Positions 17,652-27,177 of a stretch of 64,000 bases of DNA are shown here, in pieces. The DNA comes from Bacteroidaceae bacterium (lineage in GTDB: Bacteria > Bacteroidota > Bacteroidia > Bacteroidales > Bacteroidaceae). Each line of letters starts with the position of its first letter. The first letter of the stretch is position 1. The notes under the pieces were generated by a model. That model saw nothing but the letters and a program-made list of their open reading frames with translations. It made no database searches and was not told where the DNA came from. Both the position numbers and the translations under genes were made by a program. The stretch spans positions 1 to 64,000 of the forward strand of contig JAILPK010000001.1 in NCBI GenBank assembly GCA_024699495.1, read 5' to 3'.

Positions 17652-18491
17652 CTAAACTCTAGCGTTTGATTGCAATTTATATACCTTGTCTTCTACCCAC
17701 AATGCCCATTCTGCCGGTGTGCGTCGTGAGTCGAATGTCTGCCAGGGAATGGGATTCCCAAACACGACGTGGTATTTTTGTCCGCGTGTTTTTACCATCT
17801 CGTCAGGCAGGAAAAGCATTGCGATATTGAATTTAATATGGAGACGCTTACACCAGGTGGCGATGCGATAGAAACGTTGCGAGTTTTCTCCGATGAAATG
17901 CACAGGAATGATGTCTCTCTTGCTCTGCACACTTCTTTTTATGAATGCCTTGCCCCAGGGGATGTCCCGTATTTCGCCGTTTATGCGGCGTGAGCACAGT
18001 CCTGCGGGAAACATTATTATCTGATTGTCGCTATTGAAAGCCTCGTTTATTTGTCGTGGCAGGTTGCGTGACTGTTTGCCAAGTTTGTTTATGGGTATGC
18101 ATAGAGGTGCAAGACCTTTAATGTTCATCAGCAGGTCGTTAACCAGATATCGAATATGTCCGTCATAGTGGCGTCCGAGCAGAGCTCCGAGTGTTATCCC
18201 GTCCACCGCACCCAAAGGGTGGTTGCTTACGAAGGTGAAGCGTCTGCCGTCGGTGGGCAGGGATTCTATCCCCTCGTGTGTCACTGTTGCTCCAAGTTCT
18301 TTGATGCATTCTTCGCAGAACTCTACGCCTTCGTATCCCTTGCGGAGAAATTGGTTAATATAATCCTGATGGATGGTGCGCTCCAGCCATTTTATCAGGA
18401 AGTCGGGTACGAAGCGGGCTTTACTTCCCATTCGGTTTCTTATCACCTCGTGGAGATTTATTTCGAGACTGCCATCCGCTCCGTTTGCCAT
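17652..18491 (-). CDS. glsA: O-acyltransferase of glycine lipid synthesis, PlsC-like
   Basis: 279 residues, lysophospholipid-acyltransferase fold. Active-site block NHPLGAVDG (His and Asp of the acyltransferase motif, with the one-residue longer spacing found in this subfamily), then the second block FPAGLCSRR. GlsA adds the second acyl chain to the hydroxyl of the N-acyl amino acid made by GlsB, at the inner membrane. It lies 5 bp upstream of glsB and 40 bp downstream of a small secreted protein gene on the same strand. Confidence 0.85.
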   Translation of the reverse strand: MANGADGSLEINLHEVIRNRMGSKARFVPDFLIKWLERTIHQDYINQFLRKGYEGVEFCEECIKELGATVTHEGIESLPTDGRRFTFVSNHPLGAVDGITLGALLGRHYDGHIRYLVNDLLMNIKGLAPLCIPINKLGKQSRNLPRQINEAFNSDNQIIMFPAGLCSRRINGEIRDIPWGKAFIKRSVQSKRDIIPVHFIGENSQRFYRIATWCKRLHIKFNIAMLFLPDEMVKTRGQKYHVVFGNPIPWQTFDSRRTPAEWALWVEDKVYKLQSNARV

Positions 18492-18531
18492 TGTTTGTGT
18501 TGTTTCCGACCCTGCGATTAAAATATTGCGA

Positions 18532-18942
18532 TTACAGGATATTGTAAATCTTGCCGTTGATATAATAGTTCCCTCGCGGCAGGCCGTTGATCCAGTTTGT
18601 GCCTTTAGTAAGGCGGAAGGCAGCGTAGAAAGCTCCTGTGGAAGTGTAAACCGGGAGCAACTGGCCTTGATTAGACTTCACGCATAGCAGTCGTCCCTGT
18701 AATTTTATGTCCACGGGCTTTGGGCTTGAGGCCATCCGCAGGCGCAGCGAATGCTGCTCGTAGGGAATCCTGAGATATGAGGAGTCGGCTTTTACGAATT
18801 TTGATGGTGGAATATGCAACTGCTGTGAGCGGTCGTCCAACTGGTTTGCCTGTGCGAGAAGCACCGAAGAGAAGAGTATGCTGACGACAGCAGTCACCAG
18901 CACCCCAGGCATTATCCGTCTAATGTTTTTCAGGTTGTTCAT
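18532..18942 (-). CDS. Small secreted protein with T9SS-type C-terminal tail
   Basis: 136 residues: a membrane-type signal (about 13-31), a short middle part without a recognisable domain, and an end (PVYTSTGAFYAAFR...GLPRGNYYINGKIYNIL) that resembles type IX/Por secretion C-terminal tails, as at the end of the 1269-aa protein in this window (LPRGIYIIGGKK). The mature part is therefore little more than the tail itself. It is the first gene of the probable transcript leading into glsA and glsB (gap 40 bp). Confidence 0.65.
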   Translation of the reverse strand: MNNLKNIRRIMPGVLVTAVVSILFSSVLLAQANQLDDRSQQLHIPPSKFVKADSSYLRIPYEQHSLRLRMASSPKPVDIKLQGRLLCVKSNQGQLLPVYTSTGAFYAAFRLTKGTNWINGLPRGNYYINGKIYNIL

Positions 18943-19000
18943 CGATGTTTATGGGGCTATCTTGTTTTTTTGAATGCGGTCTTAACCGCTTTAGCCGGTG

Positions 19001-19032
19001 CAAATATAGTTATTGCAACTCAAACCTCCAAA
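19001..19032 (-). promoter_or_regulatory. Promoter of the small secreted protein-glsA-glsB transcript
   Basis: Minus-strand TATATTTG (19001-19008) with TTTG (19029-19032) 20 bp upstream: a near-perfect Bacteroidetes promoter, about 60 bp before the start at 18942. Confidence 0.7.
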
Positions 19033-19236
19033 TTTTTATACAAACTTTTAATCTTTGCAAACTTAAAACTGACAAGTTGATAGCCAAAGACTGCTTTTGA
19101 CATATCAAAAACACACCTAACCATCAAGTTTTTAGACCTTGACCATCAGTTTATTCAAGTTAAAGATTTACGCTAACTGTACAAACGCTTGTTTATTAGG
19201 TAATTATCTTTTTTAAGATTATTTAATACGCAATTG

Positions 19237-19270
19237 TTTGTGCTTAATTAATAAATTTTGCTTAAATTCG
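19237..19270 (+). promoter_or_regulatory. Possible promoter of the dcw cluster
   Basis: TTTG 19237-19240 and TAAATTCG 19263-19270, 22 bp apart, ending 4 bp before the rsmH ATG. If real, the transcript would be almost leaderless. A second candidate (TTTTG at 19256-19260) has poorer spacing. Confidence 0.3.
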
Positions 19271-19274
19271 CGGC

Positions 19275-20204
19275 ATGAAAGTAGCCCCCTATCACACACC
19301 AGTCCTCTTAAAGCCAGCAGTGGCGGGCCTTTTGACGCATTTGGACGGGGTCTATGTAGATGTTACATTCGGCGGCGGCGGGCATAGTGGAGCTATATTG
19401 GAGCAGCTCTCTGAAGGAGGGCACCTCTATTCCTTCGATCAGGATGCCGATGCGCAGGCAAACACAGAGCGGGAGCCCTTCTGTAGTCGCAGGGGGCAAT
19501 TCACCTTTGTCCGCAGCAATTTCCGTTATCTTCACAACTGGATGCGATATTACGGGGTGGAGCAGATCGACGGACTTTTGGCAGATCTTGGGGTCTCGAG
19601 TCACCATTTTGACACCGAGGACCGCGGATTCAGTTTCCGTTTCGATGCGCCGCTTGACATGCGAATGAACCAGCGGGGAGGGCAGACGGCGGCGGACCTG
19701 GTCAACAAGGCGGATGCGGAGGTGCTGACCCGCATATTCCGGTTCTACGGCGAGCTGCGCCAGGCAAATCGTCTCGCAGATGCTATCGTCAGAGAGAGAG
19801 CCAAGGGGGAGATTAAAACCACAGGGCAGCTTGCCGACATACTCTCGCCTCTGTGCAGCAGAGAGCACGAACGGAAAGATCTGACCAAAGTGTTCCAGGC
19901 TCTGCGTATCGAAGTCAACCACGAGATGGACGCGCTGCAGGAGATGCTGATGGCCGCAATCAGACTGTTGGCGCCGGGCGGCAGGCTCGTAGTGCTGTCA
20001 TATCATTCTATTGAGGACCGCATCGTGAAGAATCTTATGCGTGCCGGGAACCTGGAGGGTAAGGTGGAGAGAGACTTCTTCGGCCGCACTCAGGCACCGC
20101 TGATTCCATTGGGCAAGCCTGTTATCCCTTCGGCAGAAGAGCTGGAGATGAACCCGAGGAGCCGCAGCGCAAAACTGAGGGTAGCGGCCAAACCGGAAGA
20201 ATAA
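19275..20204 (+). CDS. rsmH: 16S rRNA (cytosine1402-N4)-methyltransferase RsmH
   Basis: 309 residues; SAM-dependent methylation of C1402 in the ribosomal P site. Begins with the family-typical YHTPVLL, then GGGGH at 33-37 (SAM site), LLADLGVSSHHFD, and VLSYHSIEDRIVK near the end. First gene of the dcw cluster here; mraZ, which normally precedes it, is absent. The start is fixed by the conserved N-terminus immediately after the ATG. Confidence 0.96.
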   Translation: MKVAPYHTPVLLKPAVAGLLTHLDGVYVDVTFGGGGHSGAILEQLSEGGHLYSFDQDADAQANTEREPFCSRRGQFTFVRSNFRYLHNWMRYYGVEQIDGLLADLGVSSHHFDTEDRGFSFRFDAPLDMRMNQRGGQTAADLVNKADAEVLTRIFRFYGELRQANRLADAIVRERAKGEIKTTGQLADILSPLCSREHERKDLTKVFQALRIEVNHEMDALQEMLMAAIRLLAPGGRLVVLSYHSIEDRIVKNLMRAGNLEGKVERDFFGRTQAPLIPLGKPVIPSAEELEMNPRSRSAKLRVAAKPEE

Positions 20205-20265
20205 GGAGTAGAGAAAAACACAATCGAGCGATAATCGGCAATTCGACAAGGAGCGGAAGCGATAT

Positions 20266-20802
20266 ATGAAAAAGGAGAACATAAAAAATAACGAAATCCC
20301 TCTTGAGGTGACTTGGGGGGAAGGGGACGACCCCGTGGCAGTGGGCGATAAGGGCGACACGGCTGCGGAGGTTGCTGATTCCGTGCCTGACGAGGTGGAC
20401 AGTGCGATTCCCGAGGCTGTTCTGGACAATGGGGAACAGTCCAACGGCAAGACCATCTGGATGAGATTGTTCCAGTCGGAGGACCTCCCGCAACTGACTC
20501 TGCGTGAAATCCTCGGGGGCGACTTCCTGCTCGGCACCTTCATCCGCCGGGAAATATGGTTCATTATGCTCCTCGTGCTTTTGGGAATTATATACATCAC
20601 CAACCGCTATGCAGCGCAGCAGGAAATAATTCACGAAGAGAACCTGCGCAAGGAACTGGTGGAGAAGAAGAATTTTGCTCTGACAAGATACAGCGAGCTG
20701 ACTCAGCAGAGCCGGCAAAGTGTGCTGGAACAGAAACTGCGTCTATATGGCGACAGCACCCTGACTATTCCCAAGGAGCCGCCATTCATCATAAAGAAAT
20801 GA
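20266..20802 (+). CDS. FtsL-like division protein with acidic N-terminal extension
   Basis: 178 residues. One membrane segment (IWFIMLLVLLGIIYI, about 97-111) followed by a coiled-coil-like stretch (YAAQQEIIHEENLRKELVEKK) and a short C-terminal tail, as in the Bacteroidetes FtsL-like proteins found between rsmH and ftsI. FtsL bridges FtsQ and the FtsW/FtsI synthase at the septum. The part before about residue 65 is strongly acidic and low in complexity, extending beyond the usual roughly 115-residue length. Met66 could be an internal start but has no better context. Confidence 0.8.
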   Translation: MKKENIKNNEIPLEVTWGEGDDPVAVGDKGDTAAEVADSVPDEVDSAIPEAVLDNGEQSNGKTIWMRLFQSEDLPQLTLREILGGDFLLGTFIRREIWFIMLLVLLGIIYITNRYAAQQEIIHEENLRKELVEKKNFALTRYSELTQQSRQSVLEQKLRLYGDSTLTIPKEPPFIIKK

Positions 20803-20861
20803 CGGGAAGGCCGCGAAAACAGAGGATAAGCCGCGGGAAAGCCACGCATTCAAGAAGATAG
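20799..20861 (+). CDS. Possible 20-aa basic peptide overlapping the ftsL stop
   Basis: ATG overlaps the TGA of the FtsL-like gene (ATGA) and reads 20 codons, rich in Arg and Lys, to TAG within the 114-bp gap before ftsI. Only the overlap arrangement supports it; it may be chance. Confidence 0.15.
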   Translation: MTGRPRKQRISRGKATHSRR

Positions 20862-20916
20862 AAGACAAACGAAAAGATTAAGAAGAGACCGGAAGACAAA
20901 GGAGAAATAACCAGAT

Positions 20917-23007
20917 ATGAATTTCGACAAGAAACGAACCATACCACGCTATTCGGCTATCATCATCATTCTGGCGATGGTAGGAGCGGCCATAATCGGC
21001 AAGGCAGCCTACGAGATGTATTTCCGTGCTGGCTATTGGGAGACCGTGAGGAAGCGTATGGCAGCCGAGCAGCGTGACATACCCGCAGCCCGCGGCAATA
21101 TCTATTCTGCTGACGGCCAGCTTATGGTTGGCTCAATGCCGATTTACACTATCTGTGCCGATTTCGCCGTGATAGACCGCAAGGACAGCGTGGCCGAAAA
21201 GAAACTGCGTATCTGGCGCGACACCACTTACGAGCGGGAGGCAGACAGCCTCTGCATCGGACTGAGCCGTCTTTTCCCCGAGTATTCTGCAGCCGAATTC
21301 CGCAAGAAACTGGATCAGGCACGCCTCAACGGCAAGCGTTATGAAGCCGGGCAGAGAGGCATCCGCCGCACAATAACACTTGCGAACAACGTGTCATATA
21401 TCAAATACCGCGAATTCCTGAAACTCCCTTATGTCCGTTACGGACGTATGAAATCCGGATTCTACGGAGACGAGATACCACAGCGCCAGAAGCCTTATGG
21501 CAATATGGCCAAACGCACTCTGGGCTCACTGATGACCACCAACGACTCGGCCAAGAACGGACTCGAACTGGCTTACGACTCCATCCTGCGTGGAGAAAAC
21601 GGCAAGCAACACCGCGAGAAGGTGCGCTCTTATTGGATGGACAAGACAGACTTGGAGCCTGTGGACGGGCTCGACCTCATCACCACAATCGACGTGGGAA
21701 TGCAGGATGCAGCCGAGAAAGCCATCGTAAAGAAACTGAAGGAAATCAACGGCGAAATCGGAGTTGTGGTGCTCATGGAGGTAGCCACCGGCGATGTCAA
21801 GGCAATAGTAAATATGACGAGAATGCCGGACGGCCGCTATGCAGAGGTGAAGAACAATGCGATAACAGACCTCTGGGAGCCGGGTTCTACGTTCAAAACG
21901 GCGTCGATGATGGTGGCTCTTGAAGACGGAAAGGTAGATATGGACGACTATGTTGAGACGGCCAACGGACAGTGGATGATGCATGGGCGCACGATGAAAG
22001 ACCACAACTGGCGCCGGGGCGGCTACGGACGCATCTCCATTCCCGAAGTGCTTATGTATTCCAGCAACGTTGGCATCAGCCGTATCATAGACGACAACTA
22101 TAGGGATAATCCCGAGAAATACGTTGACGGCCTTTATCGCGAGGGCGTGGGTGTACCCTTCGACCTGCCGTTCCCCGGAGCGGGCAAGCCTTATGTTCGC
22201 CGCCCGAAGCCCGATGGCAGCAACTGGAGCAAGACAGCTCTGCCATGGATGAGCATAGGCTATGAGACACAAATACCTCCCATTTACACTCTGACGTTCT
22301 ATAATGCAATCGCCAACAACGGACGCATGGTGAAGCCGCGTTTCGTGAGAGAAATCAGAAAAGACGGGCAGACAGTGAAGGAATTCCCCGTGGAAGTAGT
22401 CAAAGAGCGGATCTGCTCACCCCATACGCTGAAAGACATTCATACTATCCTGGAGATGGTTGTGAATCACCCCAAAGGCCTCGGCCGCAAAGCAGGCTGC
22501 AAGCAGTTTAAAGTGTGCGGAAAAACAGGCACTGCGCAGGTGGCCGACGAACATGGCTCCTACCACAACGGGACGGCCCGCTATATGGTCAGCTTCTGCG
22601 GATTCTATCCCAGCGAGGCTCCCAAATATAGTTGCATAGTGTGCATCAAGAAGAGCGGTCTGCCGGCAAGCGGCGGCGGACAGTGCGGACCTGTGTTCAG
22701 CGAGATAGCCCAGACAGTGATGGCAAAAGGCGTATTCCGGCAAGCTGAAGAGGCCGCAGACAGCACGTCGATATTCACCGCTCCGCCAGCTCCGGCCCTG
22801 CCGCAACTGACCCAGGGCACGATGCCAGACCTGACTGGTTTGGGTGCGCGGGATGCGGTAAGACTTGTGGAGAAGCTCGGTCTGCGGGCCCGTATCCATG
22901 GCAGAGGCATTGTCTGTGCCCAAGACATCAAAGCTGAATCCAAGGTGACCAAAGGCCAGGTGGTGACACTCACCCTGAAAGCCCCCGGAGAGAAGCAAAA
23001 GAAGTGA
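20917..23007 (+). CDS. ftsI: Penicillin-binding protein 3 / FtsI, with PASTA domain
   Basis: 696-residue septal peptidoglycan transpeptidase. Membrane anchor about 13-32; dimerisation domain beginning RDIPAARGNIYSADG; transpeptidase motifs Ser324-x-x-Lys327 (GSTFKT), SSN at 382-384 and KTGT at 536-539. C-terminal PASTA domain (about 634-696). PASTA on FtsI is seen in Bacteroidetes and Gram-positives but not in E. coli. Acts with FtsW; a target of beta-lactams by family knowledge. Confidence 0.96.
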   Translation: MNFDKKRTIPRYSAIIIILAMVGAAIIGKAAYEMYFRAGYWETVRKRMAAEQRDIPAARGNIYSADGQLMVGSMPIYTICADFAVIDRKDSVAEKKLRIWRDTTYEREADSLCIGLSRLFPEYSAAEFRKKLDQARLNGKRYEAGQRGIRRTITLANNVSYIKYREFLKLPYVRYGRMKSGFYGDEIPQRQKPYGNMAKRTLGSLMTTNDSAKNGLELAYDSILRGENGKQHREKVRSYWMDKTDLEPVDGLDLITTIDVGMQDAAEKAIVKKLKEINGEIGVVVLMEVATGDVKAIVNMTRMPDGRYAEVKNNAITDLWEPGSTFKTASMMVALEDGKVDMDDYVETANGQWMMHGRTMKDHNWRRGGYGRISIPEVLMYSSNVGISRIIDDNYRDNPEKYVDGLYREGVGVPFDLPFPGAGKPYVRRPKPDGSNWSKTALPWMSIGYETQIPPIYTLTFYNAIANNGRMVKPRFVREIRKDGQTVKEFPVEVVKERICSPHTLKDIHTILEMVVNHPKGLGRKAGCKQFKVCGKTGTAQVADEHGSYHNGTARYMVSFCGFYPSEAPKYSCIVCIKKSGLPASGGGQCGPVFSEIAQTVMAKGVFRQAEEAADSTSIFTAPPAPALPQLTQGTMPDLTGLGARDAVRLVEKLGLRARIHGRGIVCAQDIKAESKVTKGQVVTLTLKAPGEKQKK

Positions 23008-23042
23008 AGCAATCGTAAAAGTTCAGAAAATAAAAGCTGTTT

Positions 23043-24494
23043 ATGAAACTATCTGAAATAATAAAGAACATTAAGACGCTCAACGTAGTTGGAAACGCTG
23101 ACGTGAATATCAGTGATGTGCAGATAAATTCGCGTCAGGTCGCTCCGGGCACTTTGTTCATCGCCATCCGCGGGACAGTAACCGACGGGCACAAATTCAT
23201 ACCTGGTGCCTTAGAAGCGGGGGCTTCTGCAGTAATATGCGAACAGATTCCTGATGAGCGCCCCGCAGGCGTGACATTCATCCAGGTAGAGAACTCTGAG
23301 GCTGCAGCCAGTCCGGCCGCTACCGCCTTCTTCGGGAATCCCACCGAGAAGCTCGACCTGATAGGCGTGACTGGCACCAACGGCAAGACTACAATAGCTA
23401 CCCTGCTCTATACAATGTTCAGGCAGATGGGGTATAAGTGCGGTCTCATTTCTACCGTTTGCAATTACATTGACGGTGAGGCGATCCCTACTGAGCACAC
23501 AACCCCGGACCCGATCACTCTGAACCGCCTGCTCGGTAAGATGGCCGACGAGGGGTGCAAATATGCGTTTATGGAGGTGAGCAGCCACAGCGTTGTGCAG
23601 CATCGCATCGGCGGACTGAAATTCCGTGGCGGCATCTTCACCAATCTTACCAGAGACCATCTCGACTACCATAAGACCTTCGAGAACTATCGCGATGCCA
23701 AGAAAGCATTTTTCGACTCTCTCGGTCAGGATGCTTTCGCCGTAACCAATGCTGACGACAAGAACGGGGCAGTGATGGTTCAGAACACCAAGGCAAAAGT
23801 ATATACCTATTCGCAGCGCACGCTGGCCGACTTCCATGCGCGTATTCTGGAGGAAGGCTTCGACGGCATGCAGATAGAGATGAACGGCCGCGAGCTGAAT
23901 GTGCAGTTCATCGGCCATTTCAATGTAAGCAACCTGCTGGCGGTTTATGGAGCCGCAGTCAGTCTTGGGCGCAAACCCGAGGATGTTTTGCTGCAGCTCA
24001 GCACCCTGCATCCCGTGAACGGCCGCTTTGAAACTATCCGTTCCAACGACGGCGTGACGGCCATAGTGGATTATGCACATACGCCTGATGCCTTAGACAA
24101 TGTGCTGGCGACCATCAACGAAATTCTGCAGCATCGCGGACAATGCATCACAGTCTGCGGCGCAGGCGGCAACCGCGACAAGGGCAAACGTCCGCTGATG
24201 GCGCAGAGCGCCGTGCGTGCCTCTGACCGCGTAATCATAACCAGCGACAACCCACGTTTCGAGGAGCCTCAGGACATTATCAACGACATGCTGGCCGGTC
24301 TGAATGATACTGACATGAAGAAAGTGATTTCCATTGCCGACCGCCGCGAGGCCATCCGCACTGCGACTATGCTGGCCCAGCCAGGCGATGTGATACTCAT
24401 CGCCGGCAAGGGACATGAGGACTATCAGGATGTGAAGGGTGTGAAGCATCATTTCGACGACCATGAGGTGGTGCGCGAGGCATTTGGTATTTAA
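23043..24494 (+). CDS. murE: UDP-MurNAc-L-Ala-D-Glu:meso-DAP ligase
   Basis: 483 residues; cytoplasmic ATP-dependent ligase adding the third stem residue. ATP site TGTNGKTT at 110-117; the DNPR motif at 402-405 is the determinant for meso-diaminopimelate rather than lysine, so the wall is DAP-type. Starts 35 bp after ftsI. Confidence 0.97.
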   Translation: MKLSEIIKNIKTLNVVGNADVNISDVQINSRQVAPGTLFIAIRGTVTDGHKFIPGALEAGASAVICEQIPDERPAGVTFIQVENSEAAASPAATAFFGNPTEKLDLIGVTGTNGKTTIATLLYTMFRQMGYKCGLISTVCNYIDGEAIPTEHTTPDPITLNRLLGKMADEGCKYAFMEVSSHSVVQHRIGGLKFRGGIFTNLTRDHLDYHKTFENYRDAKKAFFDSLGQDAFAVTNADDKNGAVMVQNTKAKVYTYSQRTLADFHARILEEGFDGMQIEMNGRELNVQFIGHFNVSNLLAVYGAAVSLGRKPEDVLLQLSTLHPVNGRFETIRSNDGVTAIVDYAHTPDALDNVLATINEILQHRGQCITVCGAGGNRDKGKRPLMAQSAVRASDRVIITSDNPRFEEPQDIINDMLAGLNDTDMKKVISIADRREAIRTATMLAQPGDVILIAGKGHEDYQDVKGVKHHFDDHEVVREAFGI

Positions 24495-24536
24495 TAAATG
24501 GCTATTTGTTCTAAACACTAAAAAAGTTATCCATAG

Positions 24537-25799
24537 ATGCTATATTATTTTTTCAGATATCTCAGCCAGTTCGGAATCTCTGGTTCCCACTTGTGGACGT
24601 ATATCAGCTTCCGCGGACTGCTCACGCTGGTTCTCTCGCTGATTATCTCGGCGTGGTTCGGCGAGTGGTTCATAAAATATATGAGGAAACGCAAAGCCGT
24701 TGAAGAGCAGCGCGACGCAAGTATCGACCCTTACGGAGTGGAGAAGCAGGGAGTCCCCACGATGGGTGGCGTAATCATCATCGTGGCGACAGTGGTTCCC
24801 AGCCTCTTGTTCGGGCGTCTGCGCAACATATATATGCTCATCATGCTCGTCACCATAGTGTGGTTCGGTCTGCTTGGTTTCCTCGACGACTATCTGAAAA
24901 TGAAGCGCAGCAAGGATGGTCTGAAGCCTATCTTCAAACTGGCCGGGCAGGCTCTGCTCGGACTGGGCGTAGGCCTTACCCTGTGGCTCAGTCCAGATGC
25001 TGTAATCCGCGAGAACATCACCATCAAACAGCAGAATGGCGTGGAGGTTGTTCATAAGAGCGACCCCGTAAAATCCACCCTCACCACAATCCCGTTCGTA
25101 AAGAACAACAACCTGAGTTACACCGAGGCGATGTCCTTCTTCGGAAAATACAAGCATGCTGCCGGTTGGATATTCTTCGTTATCGTCACCACATTCGTTG
25201 TCATGGCCGTGTCCAACGGAGCGAACCTCAACGACGGGATGGACGGGCTCTGCGCCGGCAATTCTGCTATTATGGCTTTGGCATTGGGCATTCTGGCCTA
25301 TGTGAGTTCGCATCTGAATATGGCTGCATACCTGAATATAATGTTTGTGCCCGGGTCGGAGGAACTCGTGATTTTCCTTCTGGCTTTCGTAGGCGCTCTA
25401 ATCGGTTTCTTATGGTATAATGCATATCCGGCCCAGATATTTATGGGTGACACAGGCAGTCTGGCCATCGGAGGCGTCATAGCCGTCACAGCAATAATAA
25501 TCCACAAGGAACTGCTCATCCCCATCCTCTGCTTTGTCTTCCTGATGGAGAGCATCAGCGTTATCCTGCAGACCGAAGTGGCTAAATACGGAAACAAGCG
25601 CGGCAAAAAACTCCGCGTGTTCAAGCGCGCACCGCTCCACGACACCTTCCGCGTAAAGCCGGGGCAGCTGCCTGCCGATTTCCACGTGTTTCTCAACTGG
25701 CCGCGGGGATGCTGGCTTGAAAGCAAGATAACCGTTCGTTTCTGGATAGTCACTATCATGATGGCCGCATTAGCTATCATAACCCTCAAAATCAGATAA
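24537..25799 (+). CDS. mraY: Phospho-MurNAc-pentapeptide transferase MraY
   Basis: 420-residue polytopic inner-membrane enzyme that forms lipid I on undecaprenyl phosphate. Motifs: LGFLDDYLKMKRSKDGL, NLNDGMDGLCAGNS, FMGDTGSLAIGG. About 60 residues longer than E. coli MraY, because of a loop around residues 160-190 (IKQQNGVEVVHKSDPVKS), an expansion usual in Bacteroidetes. murF is not in the cluster. Confidence 0.96.
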   Translation: MLYYFFRYLSQFGISGSHLWTYISFRGLLTLVLSLIISAWFGEWFIKYMRKRKAVEEQRDASIDPYGVEKQGVPTMGGVIIIVATVVPSLLFGRLRNIYMLIMLVTIVWFGLLGFLDDYLKMKRSKDGLKPIFKLAGQALLGLGVGLTLWLSPDAVIRENITIKQQNGVEVVHKSDPVKSTLTTIPFVKNNNLSYTEAMSFFGKYKHAAGWIFFVIVTTFVVMAVSNGANLNDGMDGLCAGNSAIMALALGILAYVSSHLNMAAYLNIMFVPGSEELVIFLLAFVGALIGFLWYNAYPAQIFMGDTGSLAIGGVIAVTAIIIHKELLIPILCFVFLMESISVILQTEVAKYGNKRGKKLRVFKRAPLHDTFRVKPGQLPADFHVFLNWPRGCWLESKITVRFWIVTIMMAALAIITLKIR

Positions 25800-25814
25800 T
25801 TCATCAATCGCAAT

Positions 25815-27146
25815 ATGGATAGAATCGTTATATTAGGAGCCGCAGAGAGTGGTGTAGGAGCCGCCGTATTGGCCAAGAAAGAAGGCTTCGACGTGTTTGT
25901 CTCCGACATGGGTAAGATAAAGGCCCACTACAAAGAAATGCTCAACGAGCGGGGCATAGCGTGGGAAGAGGGGCAACACACCGAAGACCTCATTCTCAAT
26001 GCGAAGGAGATAATCAAGAGCCCGGGAATCCCCGACAAGGCCGCCATGGTCCAGAAGGTGCGCGCTGCAGGCATACCTATAATCAGCGAGATAGAGTTTG
26101 CCGGAAGATATACTGACTCCAAGATGGTCTGCATCACGGGCTCAAACGGAAAGACCACCACTACAAGCCTCATCTATCACATTTTCAAGAATGCGGGCTA
26201 CGATGTGGGACTGGCCGGAAACATCGGCAACTCACTTGCCCTGCAGGTGGCTGAAGACCCCCATGCCATATATGTGATCGAACTTTCCAGCTTCCAACTG
26301 GATAATATGTATAACTTCCGGGCCAACATCGCTGTTCTGCTCAATATCACTCCCGATCACCTCGACCGATATGACTTCAAGATGCAGAACTACACAGACT
26401 CGAAGATGCGCATCATACGTAATCAGACCAAGGATGACGCCTTCGTATTCTGGAATGACGATCCTGTCATTGCCCGGGAACTGAAGAAATACAACATAGA
26501 GAGCCGCCTCTGCCCCTTCAGCATCCTGAAGAAGGACGGAATGATCGGCTATATCGCCGACGGAGAGTATGTAATCGAGGAGCCGACCCCGTTTAATATG
26601 GAGCAGGAAGAGCTCTCGCTCACCGGCAAGCACAACCTCTACAACAGCCTTGCCGCAGGCATCACGGCTGATCTGAGCGGAATAGACAGCGAGCAGATCC
26701 GCAAGAGCCTGAGCAATTTCAAAGGCGTAGAGCACAGGCTGGAGAGCGTGTGCGACGTGCGCGGAGTCCATTATGTCAACGACTCCAAAGCCACGAATGT
26801 AGATGCCTGCTGGTATGCTCTCGACAGCATGAAGACACCGGTTATACTCATTCTTGGCGGTCTGGACAAGGGCAACGACTATGAGGCAATCCGTGAGCTG
26901 GTGCGTCAGAAATGCCGCGGACTGGTGTTCCTCGGTGTTGACAACCGGAAACTGCACGAGTTCTTCGACCCCATGGGCATCCCTACAGCTGAGGTGCATT
27001 CCATGCGCGACTGCGTTACTGAATGTTATCGTATGGCGCAGCCCGGTGACACTGTCCTGCTGAGCCCCTGTTGTGCCAGCTTCGACCTGTTCAAGAATAT
27101 GGAGGACCGCGGCGAGCAGTTCAAGGAATATGTCCGGGCCCTGTAA
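25815..27146 (+). CDS. murD: UDP-MurNAc-L-alanine:D-glutamate ligase
   Basis: 443 residues, second stem-peptide ligase, cytoplasmic. N-terminal Rossmann-like start (VILGAAESGVGAA), ATP loop GSNGKTTTT at 109-117, NDSKATN motif and the C-terminal GGLDKGNDY. Starts 15 bp after mraY, so translation is probably coupled. Confidence 0.97.
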   Translation: MDRIVILGAAESGVGAAVLAKKEGFDVFVSDMGKIKAHYKEMLNERGIAWEEGQHTEDLILNAKEIIKSPGIPDKAAMVQKVRAAGIPIISEIEFAGRYTDSKMVCITGSNGKTTTTSLIYHIFKNAGYDVGLAGNIGNSLALQVAEDPHAIYVIELSSFQLDNMYNFRANIAVLLNITPDHLDRYDFKMQNYTDSKMRIIRNQTKDDAFVFWNDDPVIARELKKYNIESRLCPFSILKKDGMIGYIADGEYVIEEPTPFNMEQEELSLTGKHNLYNSLAAGITADLSGIDSEQIRKSLSNFKGVEHRLESVCDVRGVHYVNDSKATNVDACWYALDSMKTPVILILGGLDKGNDYEAIRELVRQKCRGLVFLGVDNRKLHEFFDPMGIPTAEVHSMRDCVTECYRMAQPGDTVLLSPCCASFDLFKNMEDRGEQFKEYVRAL

Positions 27147-27177
27147 ACAAGAATAACCCTGAATACCCCAACAGTCA

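Larger units (their letters stand above)
18943..19274. other. 332-bp AT-rich divergent promoter region
   Basis: No coding region seen. It separates the minus-strand gls transcript from the plus-strand dcw cluster and holds candidate promoters for both. There is no mraZ gene or recognisable remnant. Confidence 0.7.
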
